From: a bacterium
GTDB taxonomy: Bacteria; JAMCPX01
Reading direction: 5' to 3'
NCBI GenBank assembly: GCA_027364825.1
Contig: DAHXOM010000320.1
Coordinates: 1-7,303, forward strand
DNA length: 7,303 nt
A program made the position numbers and the translations under genes. Within the stretch, counting starts at the first letter, position 1; each line of letters begins with the position of its first letter. Under the pieces are notes generated by a model that was not told the origin of the DNA, did no database searches, and worked only from the letters and a program-made list of their open reading frames with translations. Of the stretch, positions 1 to 6,125 are shown piece by piece.

Positions 1-432
1 GTTCCCGACAGTTCTTTCCCTGGGCATACATTTGAAGATGCTCAATCTATACGATACGGCTATCGTAAGATGATCGATAATTTAAAAAAGAATAAATTCT
101 TATCAGCAGCGGTAAGGATACAAGCAGCAAAGGAATTATCGGTTTGGATAAGATGGATGCTTTTCTGGGGCGGTGTTAAACTGATTAAAGAGAAAAAATA
201 TGATAAAGTTTATACTATAGCCAATTCGTTTTATCATGGATTAAATTCGAAAAAAAAAGCAATACTCCTGTATACTTTTGCATGGTTAAGACATTATTTC
301 CCATTTGGATATTATGTATTCTTAGGATTAAACAAATTTAGAAAACTTTTCATGCGCAATAAGGAACATTCTATGATAAGTAAGGAATTACAAAAACAGT
401 ATGGCCATTATTCGAGCTTCCTCAATAGGTAG
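1..432 (+). CDS. C-terminal part of an unrecognised protein, possibly a glycosyltransferase; 5' end outside window
   Basis: The reading frame is open from base 1 to the TAG at 430-432 (143 codons). The first in-frame ATG, at 70, lies inside a continuous frame, so the true start is most likely upstream of the window. The segment is rich in Lys and aromatic residues, with no clear membrane span or catalytic motif. The opening residues (FPGHTFEDA, followed by a GYRK stretch) and the basic helical tail resemble the region after the catalytic domain in some GT2 glycosyltransferases. Two glycosyltransferase genes downstream on the same strand support that reading. The DNA is visibly AT-richer than the rpsB block, which is typical of surface polysaccharide clusters and may reflect transfer. 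That it is the end of a real gene is fairly safe; the function is a guess from context. Confidence 0.5.
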   Translation, partial: VPDSSFPGHTFEDAQSIRYGYRKMIDNLKKNKFLSAAVRIQAAKELSVWIRWMLFWGGVKLIKEKKYDKVYTIANSFYHGLNSKKKAILLYTFAWLRHYFPFGYYVFLGLNKFRKLFMRNKEHSMISKELQKQYGHYSSFLNR

Positions 433-507
433 CTCCTTCTATAAATTTTCCAAGGACGTATCTTTTTACTGCTTCTGTTTTCAGTCCAAAAATTAATTAC
501 AGTAGGC

Positions 508-538
508 TTGACAGCATTGCATCATATTAGTATATAAT
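508..538 (+). promoter_or_regulatory. Putative sigma-70-type promoter for the glycosyltransferase pair
   Basis: A perfect TTGACA at 508-513 is followed by a perfect TATAAT at 533-538. The spacer is 19 bp, longer than the ideal 17. An overlapping TATATA at 531-536 would give exactly 17 bp. Transcription would begin near 545, about 48 bases before the ATG at 593. The site lies in the 160-base gap after the first gene, where a new promoter is reasonable. It is seen by consensus match only. Confidence 0.45.
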
Positions 539-592
539 AATTCTTTCCCAGGTTAAGCTTGACATTTATTCTGCATTGAGAGAGTTAAAGCT

Positions 593-1684
593 ATGAAAAT
601 TACGTTTGTACTGCCCGGATATCCATGGAAGCCTGCAGGCGGCTTTAGAACCGTATATGAGTATGCCAATCATCTCGTGACCCGTGAACATACTGTAACC
701 ATCGTTTACGCACGGCAGCTCTCCAATTGGAGCCCTCCAAACCCGCCGAACTTCTATCGCTGGTTGCGGAGAGAGGCGGGTCATGTACGGAATTTATTTT
801 TCACACCCAAGGTTGACTGGCAGCCTATGGATCACCGCATCAAAACCCTGTATGTCCCGGAGCCCATAGCTCAGTTTATCCCTGATGCTGATGCCGTCAT
901 CGCAACGTTCTGGCCGACAGCTGAAGAAGTACTAAAATATCCGGATTCAAAGGGATGCAAGTTCTATCTCGTCCAGGATTTTTATCCTTATCTTGGAACC
1001 CAATCACAGATTGAGGATTCATGGCGGCTCCCTCTTAAGAAAATGACCATATCGCATTGGCTCTATCAACTGGCTCTTAAGAGCGGTGTTTCAAAAACCG
1101 ACGTTACAGCAATTCCTATTGGAGTAGAACATAAAAGGTTCCGTCTTCTCAACGATGTTGTGACTCGGCCTAAGAGAATTGCGATGATGTATAGTATAAA
1201 TAGTTATAAAGCACCGTTTGATGGGATCAAAGCATTAGAAATCGTTAAAAATAAATTTGACGATATACAGGCAATTTGCTTTGGAGTAAATCCAAGACCT
1301 CGTACTCTGCCTCATTGGATAGAATATGTGAGCAAGGTGAGCGACGATGAACTTGTTAACCTCTATAACTCTAGCAGGATTTTTATATCCTCAAGTATTG
1401 CCGAAGGCTTCGCCCTGCCACCTGCAGAGGCTATGGCTTGCGGATGTGCAGTGGTAGCAACCGATAGCGGAGGTATTCGTGAATACGCAGAGCATGGAAC
1501 AAACATTCTGCTCTCGCCGCCAAGGAATCCGGAGGCACTTGCCGACAATTTGCTCCGCGTACTGGATAATGATAACTTGAGAATCCAGCTGGCGGAAGCA
1601 GGATCTAAAAAGATTCAAGAATTTACCTGGAAGCAAAGCACGGATTTGTTAGAACAATTTTTGTTAAAGCATGTGAGAGTATGA
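593..1684 (+). CDS. Glycosyltransferase family 4 (GT-B fold), surface polysaccharide synthesis
   Basis: This 363-residue protein has the two-domain architecture of GT4 retaining glycosyltransferases, which move a sugar from a nucleotide donor to a growing glycan at the cytoplasmic face of the inner membrane. The N-terminal domain starts with a beta strand and a glycine-containing loop (ITFVLPGYPWKPAGG, residues 3-17). A linker around 174-183 reads IPIGVEHKRF. The C-terminal domain carries the EX7E donor-binding motif at E271 and E279 (EGFALPPAEAMACG), followed by VVATDSGG. The segment FYLVQDFYPY (124-133) recalls WsaF-like rhamnosyltransferases, which is suggestive only. The ATG at 593 is preceded by a GAGAG purine tract and puts the first strand at the N-terminus, as usual. 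No signal peptide is seen. It ends 22 bases before the next glycosyltransferase, so the two are probably cotranscribed. The family is secure; donor and acceptor are unknown. Confidence 0.9.
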   Translation: MKITFVLPGYPWKPAGGFRTVYEYANHLVTREHTVTIVYARQLSNWSPPNPPNFYRWLRREAGHVRNLFFTPKVDWQPMDHRIKTLYVPEPIAQFIPDADAVIATFWPTAEEVLKYPDSKGCKFYLVQDFYPYLGTQSQIEDSWRLPLKKMTISHWLYQLALKSGVSKTDVTAIPIGVEHKRFRLLNDVVTRPKRIAMMYSINSYKAPFDGIKALEIVKNKFDDIQAICFGVNPRPRTLPHWIEYVSKVSDDELVNLYNSSRIFISSSIAEGFALPPAEAMACGCAVVATDSGGIREYAEHGTNILLSPPRNPEALADNLLRVLDNDNLRIQLAEAGSKKIQEFTWKQSTDLLEQFLLKHVRV

Positions 1685-1706
1685 CGAACAAGACAAAACA
1701 AACATC

Positions 1707-2618
1707 ATGATCTCTTTTATAATCGTTAACTACAACACCAAGGACCTTCTGAAAAGGCTTTTAACGTCAATAAAAAAGTTTTTCAGCGACAGCGAGGTTA
1801 TTGTCGTTGATAATGCATCGATAGATGGCAGTCAGGACATGGTTACGATGGACTTTCCTTCTGTAAAACTTATTCCGAATACCGAGAATAAAGGTTTTGC
1901 TTATGCCAATAATCAGGCTATGGGAATAGCCGGAAGTGATGTGTTCATACTCATCAACAGTGATGCAGAGCTTATCGACGACAGTCTTCAACAGGCTGTA
2001 TCTCTCATAAGGGGCAACAAAGATTACGGACTTATTGGATGTAAGTTGTTGAACAGCGATACCAGCACACAGGTTTCTGTCGGCAGGTTCCCGGACATTT
2101 TCTATGCATTTTTGTCAAATACCGGGTTAGGATTGCTGCTGCCATCCGGATTGAGAGGGAAGATACTTGCAGGCAGGTATCATGATTATCTTAAACAATC
2201 TGAAGTGGATTGGGTGATGGGTGCATGCATGATATTACGGAAAGATGTTTACAGCAAAATTGGCGGATTAAATACGGATTATTTTATGTTCAGCGAGGAT
2301 ATGGAATGGTGCTATCGGATTCAGCAGGCCGGATATAAAATCGTATATACCCCTTTATCCAGGGTTATTCATCATTTCAATAAAAGCGGTGCTTCGGGCG
2401 CTGCAAGGCGCTACGAGCTCATGTACAAAAACTACTACACATTCTGTAACACGTATCTCGGCAAAACAAGATCGACTGTCATAAGAATACTGAATATAAT
2501 AGGGCTGCTTCTGAGATATACAGCTTATAAAGCAGGCCTTATTAAAACAGACGACCCATTCCTTTCTTACTGGTTCTCAAACTTCAGGCAGGCATTCAAA
2601 GCACAGTTCAAAAGATAA
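1707..2618 (+). CDS. Glycosyltransferase family 2 (GT-A fold), rhamnosyltransferase-like
   Basis: This 303-residue protein is an inverting GT2 enzyme. The N-terminal donor-binding fold begins IIVNYN (5-10), followed by VVDNAS (33-38) and NKGFAYANN (61-69). The metal-binding DXD position is occupied by NSD (84-86), followed by A-E, as is common in WbbL-type rhamnosyltransferases. The acceptor region contains VDWVMGACMILRK, and the catalytic-base motif is SEDMEW with E197-D198. A hydrophobic and basic C-terminal segment (about 251-275) could sit on the membrane, where lipid-linked acceptors are found. No clear Shine-Dalgarno precedes the ATG at 1707. The start is still preferred because the conserved first strand begins at once, and translation may be coupled to the GT4 gene 22 bases upstream. 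Transfer of rhamnose or a similar sugar to an O-antigen or exopolysaccharide intermediate is inferred from family resemblance. Confidence 0.9.
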   Translation: MISFIIVNYNTKDLLKRLLTSIKKFFSDSEVIVVDNASIDGSQDMVTMDFPSVKLIPNTENKGFAYANNQAMGIAGSDVFILINSDAELIDDSLQQAVSLIRGNKDYGLIGCKLLNSDTSTQVSVGRFPDIFYAFLSNTGLGLLLPSGLRGKILAGRYHDYLKQSEVDWVMGACMILRKDVYSKIGGLNTDYFMFSEDMEWCYRIQQAGYKIVYTPLSRVIHHFNKSGASGAARRYELMYKNYYTFCNTYLGKTRSTVIRILNIIGLLLRYTAYKAGLIKTDDPFLSYWFSNFRQAFKAQFKR

Positions 2619-2673
2619 AAACGGCCAATATTTTCTCTGAAGTTGTCTCGAACATAAGAAGGGTCGAGAAGAC

Positions 2674-3021
2674 TTATGAAGCGCTGCTGTTGCGATTTTC
2701 TATAAAATTTAAAAGCTGGAGGCGATGGGTTTCGCTCAAATCCTCAAATTGTATCCCGAGAACAGTATTAAAGTTGGTATGTTCCTCCACGCCCGACCAT
2801 GCTACCCTGCCCTTTACGATAATGGGATCCGTTTCATCGGGCAGATAAAAGGACAGCTCCACCATCATGTCTTTACCAAGCAATGCAGGAGTTTCCACCT
2901 TTATACCGTCCACACAGATGTCCCTTGCGAAATCCGAAAAGAATACGCCGTTTTTTCTACAATTTACCCTGAGTCTGGTATCAACTCTTATTGTCTTCCT
3001 CTTTTCGCTATAAAGCTCCAT
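2674..3021 (-). CDS. Small single-domain PilZ protein, putative c-di-GMP receptor
   Basis: This 115-residue protein is almost entirely one PilZ domain. PilZ domains bind cyclic di-GMP and relay it to motility, exopolysaccharide or transcription machinery. The N-terminal RxxxR motif is present as R8-K-T-I-R12. The second motif, normally [D/N]xSxxG, appears as D34-I-C36-V-D-G39, with Cys in place of Ser. The rest follows the expected barrel pattern: a strand around 53-60, GRVAW at 71-75, then GIQFEDL (89-95) and a C-terminal helix ending near N109. No signal peptide or second domain is seen. The ATG at 3021 has no convincing Shine-Dalgarno, but it places the RxxxR close to the N-terminus as is usual. 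The gene converges on the GT2 gene (55 bases between stops) and diverges from rpsB. A role in controlling the neighbouring glycan genes is possible but unproven. Confidence 0.85.
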   Translation of the reverse strand: MELYSEKRKTIRVDTRLRVNCRKNGVFFSDFARDICVDGIKVETPALLGKDMMVELSFYLPDETDPIIVKGRVAWSGVEEHTNFNTVLGIQFEDLSETHRLQLLNFIENRNSSAS

Positions 3022-3120
3022 GATATTAACTACAGATTACACAACGCAAGACGGTTTGCAAGAGAAAACTGCTGCCGGAATAATGCAGGGATCTTGTGAT
3101 TTCCAACACTGCCGCAAAAT

Positions 3121-3143
3121 AGTAACCCCTTACTGAAGAGTAA
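3121..3143. repeat. Three-part inverted repeat, AGTAA / TTACT / AGTAA
   Basis: AGTAA at 3121-3125, TTACT at 3130-3134 and AGTAA at 3139-3143 are separated by two 4-base spacers (CCCC and GAAG). The middle arm can pair with either outer arm, giving two mutually exclusive 5-bp hairpins with tetraloops. It lies just before the C/G palindrome in the gene-free stretch between the PilZ gene and rpsB. The repeat is seen directly; any function is unknown and chance is possible with such short arms. Confidence 0.35.
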
Positions 3144-3156
3144 AGAGGCTTCAAAT

Positions 3157-3197
3157 CCCCCCTGCCCCCCCATTTTCTAAAAGGGGGGGCAGGGGGG
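3157..3197. repeat. C-rich/G-rich intergenic palindrome (REP/MITE-like hairpin)
   Basis: A 15-base arm at 3157-3171 (six C, TG, seven C) is perfectly complementary to 3183-3197 (seven G, CA, six G). The 11-base centre adds a few A-T pairs. Palindromes of this kind, with a C-run/G-run stem around a TTTNCTAAA-like centre, occur as dispersed intergenic repeats in several Desulfobacterota, Nitrospirota and cyanobacterial genomes. No oligo-T run follows on either strand, and it lies between divergent genes, so it does not look like an ordinary terminator. The palindrome is certain; its status as a dispersed repeat is inferred. Confidence 0.8.
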
Positions 3198-3234
3198 TTA
3201 TCCGCATAGGACCGAGGTAGTACGTAAAACCGAA

Positions 3235-3251
3235 GATATTGCTTGAATATC
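3235..3251. promoter_or_regulatory. Palindromic site over the rpsB promoter -35 region, candidate operator
   Basis: GATATT at 3235-3240 and AATATC at 3246-3251 form a perfect inverted repeat with a 5-base spacer. It covers the putative -35 element at 3243-3248. A second inverted pair, ATATTGC at 3236-3242 and GCAATAT at 3264-3270, shares the left arm and reaches into the -10 element. The geometry would suit a dimeric DNA-binding regulator, but no cognate protein is identified. Confidence 0.3.
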
Positions 3252-3273
3252 GTAATTGAGTATGCAATATAAT
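3243..3273 (+). promoter_or_regulatory. Putative sigma-70-type promoter of the rpsB operon
   Basis: TTGAAT at 3243-3248 (five of six consensus bases) precedes a perfect TATAAT at 3268-3273, with a 19-bp spacer. Transcription would start near 3280, giving a 5' leader of about 98 bases before rpsB. The position and the strength of the -10 favour a real promoter; the spacer is longer than ideal. Confidence 0.45.
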
Positions 3274-3279
3274 GAGGCT

Positions 3280-3377
3280 AACTAAAAAACACACCTGCAT
3301 ATTGGCACAAGGGTGCTTAGAAGAGTCTTGCTGCCGAGTTGACTGCAGGTGGAAGAAAAAAACCATGGAGGATAAAA
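3280..3377 (+). promoter_or_regulatory. Structured 5' leader of rpsB, candidate S2 autoregulatory element
   Basis: A perfect 8-bp stem is formed by CACCTGCA (3292-3299) and TGCAGGTG (3344-3351). Inside it, TTGGCA (3302-3307) can pair with TGCCGA (3332-3337) using one G-U pair, and GCAC (3305-3308) can alternatively pair with GTGC (3313-3316) around an AAGG loop. The outer stem ends 15 bases before the Shine-Dalgarno GGAGG (3367-3371), so folding or protein binding here could affect ribosome access. In E. coli, S2 represses its own rpsB-tsf mRNA through the leader, which makes a similar role plausible. The pairings are seen directly; the regulatory role is inferred. Confidence 0.45.
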
Positions 3378-4187
3378 ATGTTTGACGTATCAATGAAAGA
3401 CCTGCTCGAGGCAGGGGTGCATTTCGGCCACCAGACCAACCGGTGGGACCCAAAGATGAAGCCGTACATCTTTGAAGCAAGGAACAAGATCTACATAATC
3501 GATCTTCAGAAAACGCTCGAGGCATTGAAAATAGCCTATGAGTCTGTAGTAAAAACAGTAGGTGGAGGCGGGCACATACTCTTTGTAGGGACAAAAAAAC
3601 AGGCACAGGAGTCTATCAAAGAGGAAGCAGAGCGTGCGGGTATGTACTATGTAAACATCAGATGGCTTGGCGGCATGCTGACAAACTTCAAAACAATCAG
3701 GAGCAACCTGTCGAGGCTTGAGGCGATCGAAAAGATGCAAACAGACGGTACGTTTGAGAAGCTTACCAAAAAAGAACAAATGCAGCTTACCAAGGAAAAA
3801 GAAAAATTGATAAAGTATCTCGGCGGCGTTCGGAATATGAAAAAGCTTCCGGACATGATGTTTGTCGTTGATACAAACCATGAGGGTATCGCTGTAAAAG
3901 AGGCCAATAAGCTCGGTATACCGATTGTCGGTATCGTCGATACAAATTGTAACCCGGAGGTCATTGAGTACCCTATACCGGCAAATGACGATGCGATAAG
4001 GGCCATTAAACTACTCACCTCTAAAATAGCGGATGCCTGCCTTGAAGGTACAAAGATAAGAAGCGATAAAATGCCGCAGGTAGAGGAAGTGCCGCAGGAA
4101 GTTGCTGCGGAGAAACCCCAGGCGGGAGAAGCGGTTGCAGAGGCTGCCGGGGAAGAAAAGCAGCTTGATGTGCCGGACGAATTCTAA
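3378..4187 (+). CDS. rpsB: 30S ribosomal protein S2
   Basis: This 269-residue protein is ribosomal protein S2, a late-assembling component of the 30S subunit near the mRNA exit side. Family landmarks are clear: [20 protein letters not shown] at 6-25, [11 protein letters not shown] at 96-106, and the second signature around 187-210 with [19 protein letters not shown]. The central 115-150 region is the charged coiled-coil insertion typical of bacterial S2. The tail from about 233 is rich in Glu and Ala and slightly longer than in E. coli S2. The ATG at 3378 is chosen because GGAGG at 3367-3371 lies 6 bases upstream and S2 homology begins here. An in-frame TTG at 3339 would add 13 residues unlike S2 and falls inside the leader structure. 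First gene of the rpsB-tsf-pyrH-frr run, preceded by a promoter-like sequence and a structured leader. Confidence 0.98.
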   Translation: MFDVSMKDLLEAGVHFGHQTNRWDPKMKPYIFEARNKIYIIDLQKTLEALKIAYESVVKTVGGGGHILFVGTKKQAQESIKEEAERAGMYYVNIRWLGGMLTNFKTIRSNLSRLEAIEKMQTDGTFEKLTKKEQMQLTKEKEKLIKYLGGVRNMKKLPDMMFVVDTNHEGIAVKEANKLGIPIVGIVDTNCNPEVIEYPIPANDDAIRAIKLLTSKIADACLEGTKIRSDKMPQVEEVPQEVAAEKPQAGEAVAEAAGEEKQLDVPDEF

Positions 4188-4224
4188 CGGTAAATAACAC
4201 GAATAAAAGAAGGAGCAAAATAAG

Positions 4225-4833
4225 ATGGCAGAAGTAACTGCTGAAATGGTAAAAACGTTAAGAGAAAAAACAGGTGCAGGTATCATGGAGTGCAAGACTG
4301 CTCTGAACGAGGCAGGGGGCAATTTTGATAAAGCCGTCGACATACTGCGGAAGAAAGGTATTGCGTCCGCGTCCAAGAAGATCGGCAGAACCGCGGTAGA
4401 AGGCGTCATAGAGGCCTATATACACGCGGGAAGCAAGATAGGTGTAATGGTTGAGATTAACTGTGAGACCGATTTTGTTGCAAGGACCTCTGATTTTAAG
4501 ATGTTTGCCAAAGATATAGCCATGCAGATAGCTGCAGCTACACCGCTGTACGTTGACAGGGAATCAGTTCCTACCGCTATCATTGAAAAAGAGAAGGAAA
4601 TCTACGCGGAGCAATCAAAGGCGTCGGGCAAACCGGCTCCGGTTATAGAAAAGATGGCACAGGGAAAGCTTGAAAAATTCTACAAAGAAGTCTGTCTGCT
4701 CGAGCAGAGTTATATACGCGACCCGAATGTTGTGATAGGCGACCTGCTGAAATCTATGATCGCCAAGGTTGGAGAAAACATCGTTATCAGAAGATTCTCA
4801 AGGTATCAGATTGGAGAGACCGTAAAATCATAA
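4225..4833 (+). CDS. tsf: Translation elongation factor Ts (short form)
   Basis: EF-Ts is the cytoplasmic guanine nucleotide exchange factor that regenerates EF-Tu-GTP. The N-terminal UBA-like domain carries the family signature LREKTGAGIMECKTAL (12-27). The core contains ETDFVAR (81-87), whose TDFVAR portion includes the Asp-Phe pair that inserts near the EF-Tu nucleotide site. At 202 residues it is much shorter than E. coli EF-Ts (283). It has one core subdomain plus the C-terminal module, the form known in Thermus and many other bacteria, so this is not a truncation. AGGAG at 4211-4215 lies 9 bases before the ATG. The gene follows rpsB after 37 bases and precedes pyrH by 6, as in many bacterial genomes. 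Confidence 0.97.
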   Translation: MAEVTAEMVKTLREKTGAGIMECKTALNEAGGNFDKAVDILRKKGIASASKKIGRTAVEGVIEAYIHAGSKIGVMVEINCETDFVARTSDFKMFAKDIAMQIAAATPLYVDRESVPTAIIEKEKEIYAEQSKASGKPAPVIEKMAQGKLEKFYKEVCLLEQSYIRDPNVVIGDLLKSMIAKVGENIVIRRFSRYQIGETVKS

Positions 4834-4839
4834 AATCCG

Positions 4840-5562
4840 ATGAGCAGCATTAAGTATAAAAGAATATTGTTAAAGCTGAGCGGCGAGATACTGGGCGGCG
4901 AAAAAGGTTCAGGATTTGCATCAGCCACGCTGAGAGATATAGCTGAGCAGATCAAAGAGATCATCGGCCTCGGCGTTCAGGTAGCCATGGTTATCGGAGG
5001 CGGGAATATTGTAAGGGGCGATGGCCTGTCGCACGAACTTGGCATAGACAGGGCGACAGCGGATTATATGGGTATGCTTTCAACAATCATTAATGCGATA
5101 GCTCTTCAGGATGTATTGGAACACTACAATGTTCACACCAGGGTGCTGACAGCCATAGAGATGCACGAGATTGCCGAGCCGTACATACGCAGAAAGGCAA
5201 TACGGCACCTTGAAAAGGGACGGGTTGTGATCTTTGCTGCCGGAACCGGAAACCCATACTTCACAACCGATACTGCCGCAGCACTCAGAGCAATAGAGAT
5301 AAAGGCGGAGATACTGATGAAGGCAACAAAGGTCGACGGCGTTTACGATGCAGACCCGAATATAGTCAAATCCGCTGTAAAGTTTGAGCAGCTGAAGTAC
5401 CTGGATGTTTTGAAACGCGAACTGAAGGTGATGGATTCAACCGCCATATCCCTGAGTATGGACAATAATTTCCCCATAATCGTTTTTGACATAAACATAA
5501 AGGACAACATAAAAAAGATAGTCCTTGGTGAGAAGGTAGGAACGCTTATTACAGGACGGTGA
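4840..5562 (+). CDS. pyrH: UMP kinase (uridylate kinase)
   Basis: This 240-residue enzyme of the amino acid kinase fold phosphorylates UMP to UDP with ATP in pyrimidine nucleotide synthesis. The bacterial form is a hexamer. Visible motifs are the phosphate-binding KLSGE (12-16), GGGNIVRG (53-60), [10 protein letters not shown] (71-80), the UMP-binding [13 protein letters not shown] (135-147) and [10 protein letters not shown] (164-173). The length matches E. coli PyrH (241). The ATG at 4840 lies 6 bases after the tsf stop with no Shine-Dalgarno at normal distance, only a GGAGAG about 20 bases up inside tsf. Translation is therefore probably coupled to tsf. The stop codon ends 5 bases before the chosen frr start. 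Confidence 0.97.
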   Translation: MSSIKYKRILLKLSGEILGGEKGSGFASATLRDIAEQIKEIIGLGVQVAMVIGGGNIVRGDGLSHELGIDRATADYMGMLSTIINAIALQDVLEHYNVHTRVLTAIEMHEIAEPYIRRKAIRHLEKGRVVIFAAGTGNPYFTTDTAAALRAIEIKAEILMKATKVDGVYDADPNIVKSAVKFEQLKYLDVLKRELKVMDSTAISLSMDNNFPIIVFDINIKDNIKKIVLGEKVGTLITGR

Positions 5563-5567
5563 GCACG

Positions 5568-6125
5568 ATGGATGAAAAAATACTGCACATCACAAAAGAA
5601 AAAATGGAGAAGACCATTGCAGCATTCAGAAATGAACTTTCCAAGTTAAGGACCGGCAGGGCATCTGTTTCAATACTCGATATCGTAAAGGTTGATTACT
5701 ACGGTACGTTGACTCCGATCAGTCAGATGGCTTCCGTATCAACACCGGATCCGAGACAGATCGCAATACAGCCGTGGGACATTAAGGCAATAGCCTTGAT
5801 TGAAAAGGCAATACTTGCGTCGGACCTCGGGTTAACCCCTGTGAACGACGGTAAGATTGTCCGCATAGCTATTCCGCCTTTAACCGAGGAGCGGAGAAAG
5901 GACATGACCAAGGTAATAGGAAAGATGTCGGAAGAGGCAAGGGTATCAATCAGGAATGTAAGACGGGTATCCATCGACGATTTAAAAAAATCGGAGAAGG
6001 ATAAACAGGCCAGCGAAGACGAGTTAAAAACATTACAGAAAAAGGTTCAAACGATTACCGACGAATATATCAAGAAGATAGACGAACTTGTCGAGAAGAA
6101 GAATAAGGAACTGATGGAGGTATAG
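5568..6125 (+). CDS. frr: Ribosome recycling factor
   Basis: RRF, with EF-G, splits the post-termination ribosome so that subunits can be reused. This 185-residue protein equals E. coli RRF in length. It shows SKLRTGRAS (25-33), VDYYGT (42-47), ASDLGL (84-89), [13 protein letters not shown] (103-115) and RNVRR (129-133), followed by the long helical C-terminus of the three-helix domain. The ATG at 5568 is chosen because from here the N-terminus aligns with E. coli RRF residue for residue, and GGTGAG (5558-5563) sits just upstream. An in-frame GTG at 5559, overlapping the pyrH stop, would add three residues and cannot be excluded. A strong GGAGG at 6116-6120, near its end, probably serves the next gene. 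Confidence 0.97.
   Translation: MDEKILHITKEKMEKTIAAFRNELSKLRTGRASVSILDIVKVDYYGTLTPISQMASVSTPDPRQIAIQPWDIKAIALIEKAILASDLGLTPVNDGKIVRIAIPPLTEERRKDMTKVIGKMSEEARVSIRNVRRVSIDDLKKSEKDKQASEDELKTLQKKVQTITDEYIKKIDELVEKKNKELMEV

Noticed and set aside
434..456. TCCTT/AAGGA hairpin after the first gene, as a terminator
   Set aside because: A 5-bp stem with a 13-base A/T-rich loop is too weak; the later short T run alone does not support it.
2646..2669. Inverted repeat TCTCGA/TCGAGA between the GT2 and PilZ stop codons, as a bidirectional terminator
   Set aside because: The stem is only 6 bp with a 12-base loop, and no oligo-T run follows on either strand.
2725..3099. 124-residue plus-strand reading frame opposite the PilZ gene
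   Set aside because: It is antisense to a gene with clear PilZ motifs, has no recognisable domain and no convincing Shine-Dalgarno.
3339..3377. In-frame TTG at 3339 as the start of rpsB
   Set aside because: The 13 extra residues are unlike S2, the codon lies in the leader structure, and the ATG at 3378 has a strong GGAGG at proper spacing.
3151..3606. 151-residue minus-strand reading frame across the C/G palindrome and the start of rpsB
   Set aside because: It runs through the palindrome, the leader and conserved rpsB codons; its composition looks like a shadow frame and has no motif.
5559..5567. GTG at 5559 as the start of frr, overlapping the pyrH stop
   Set aside because: The ATG at 5568 gives an N-terminus that aligns residue for residue with E. 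coli RRF and has a better placed SD-like sequence. The GTG is not fully excluded.
6123..6125. Amber TAG read as pyrrolysine to give an RRF-M20 fusion protein
   Set aside because: RRF ends here at exactly its normal length, a Shine-Dalgarno sits just before the junction, and no Pyl machinery is visible. It is kept only as an alternative in the start-codon finding.
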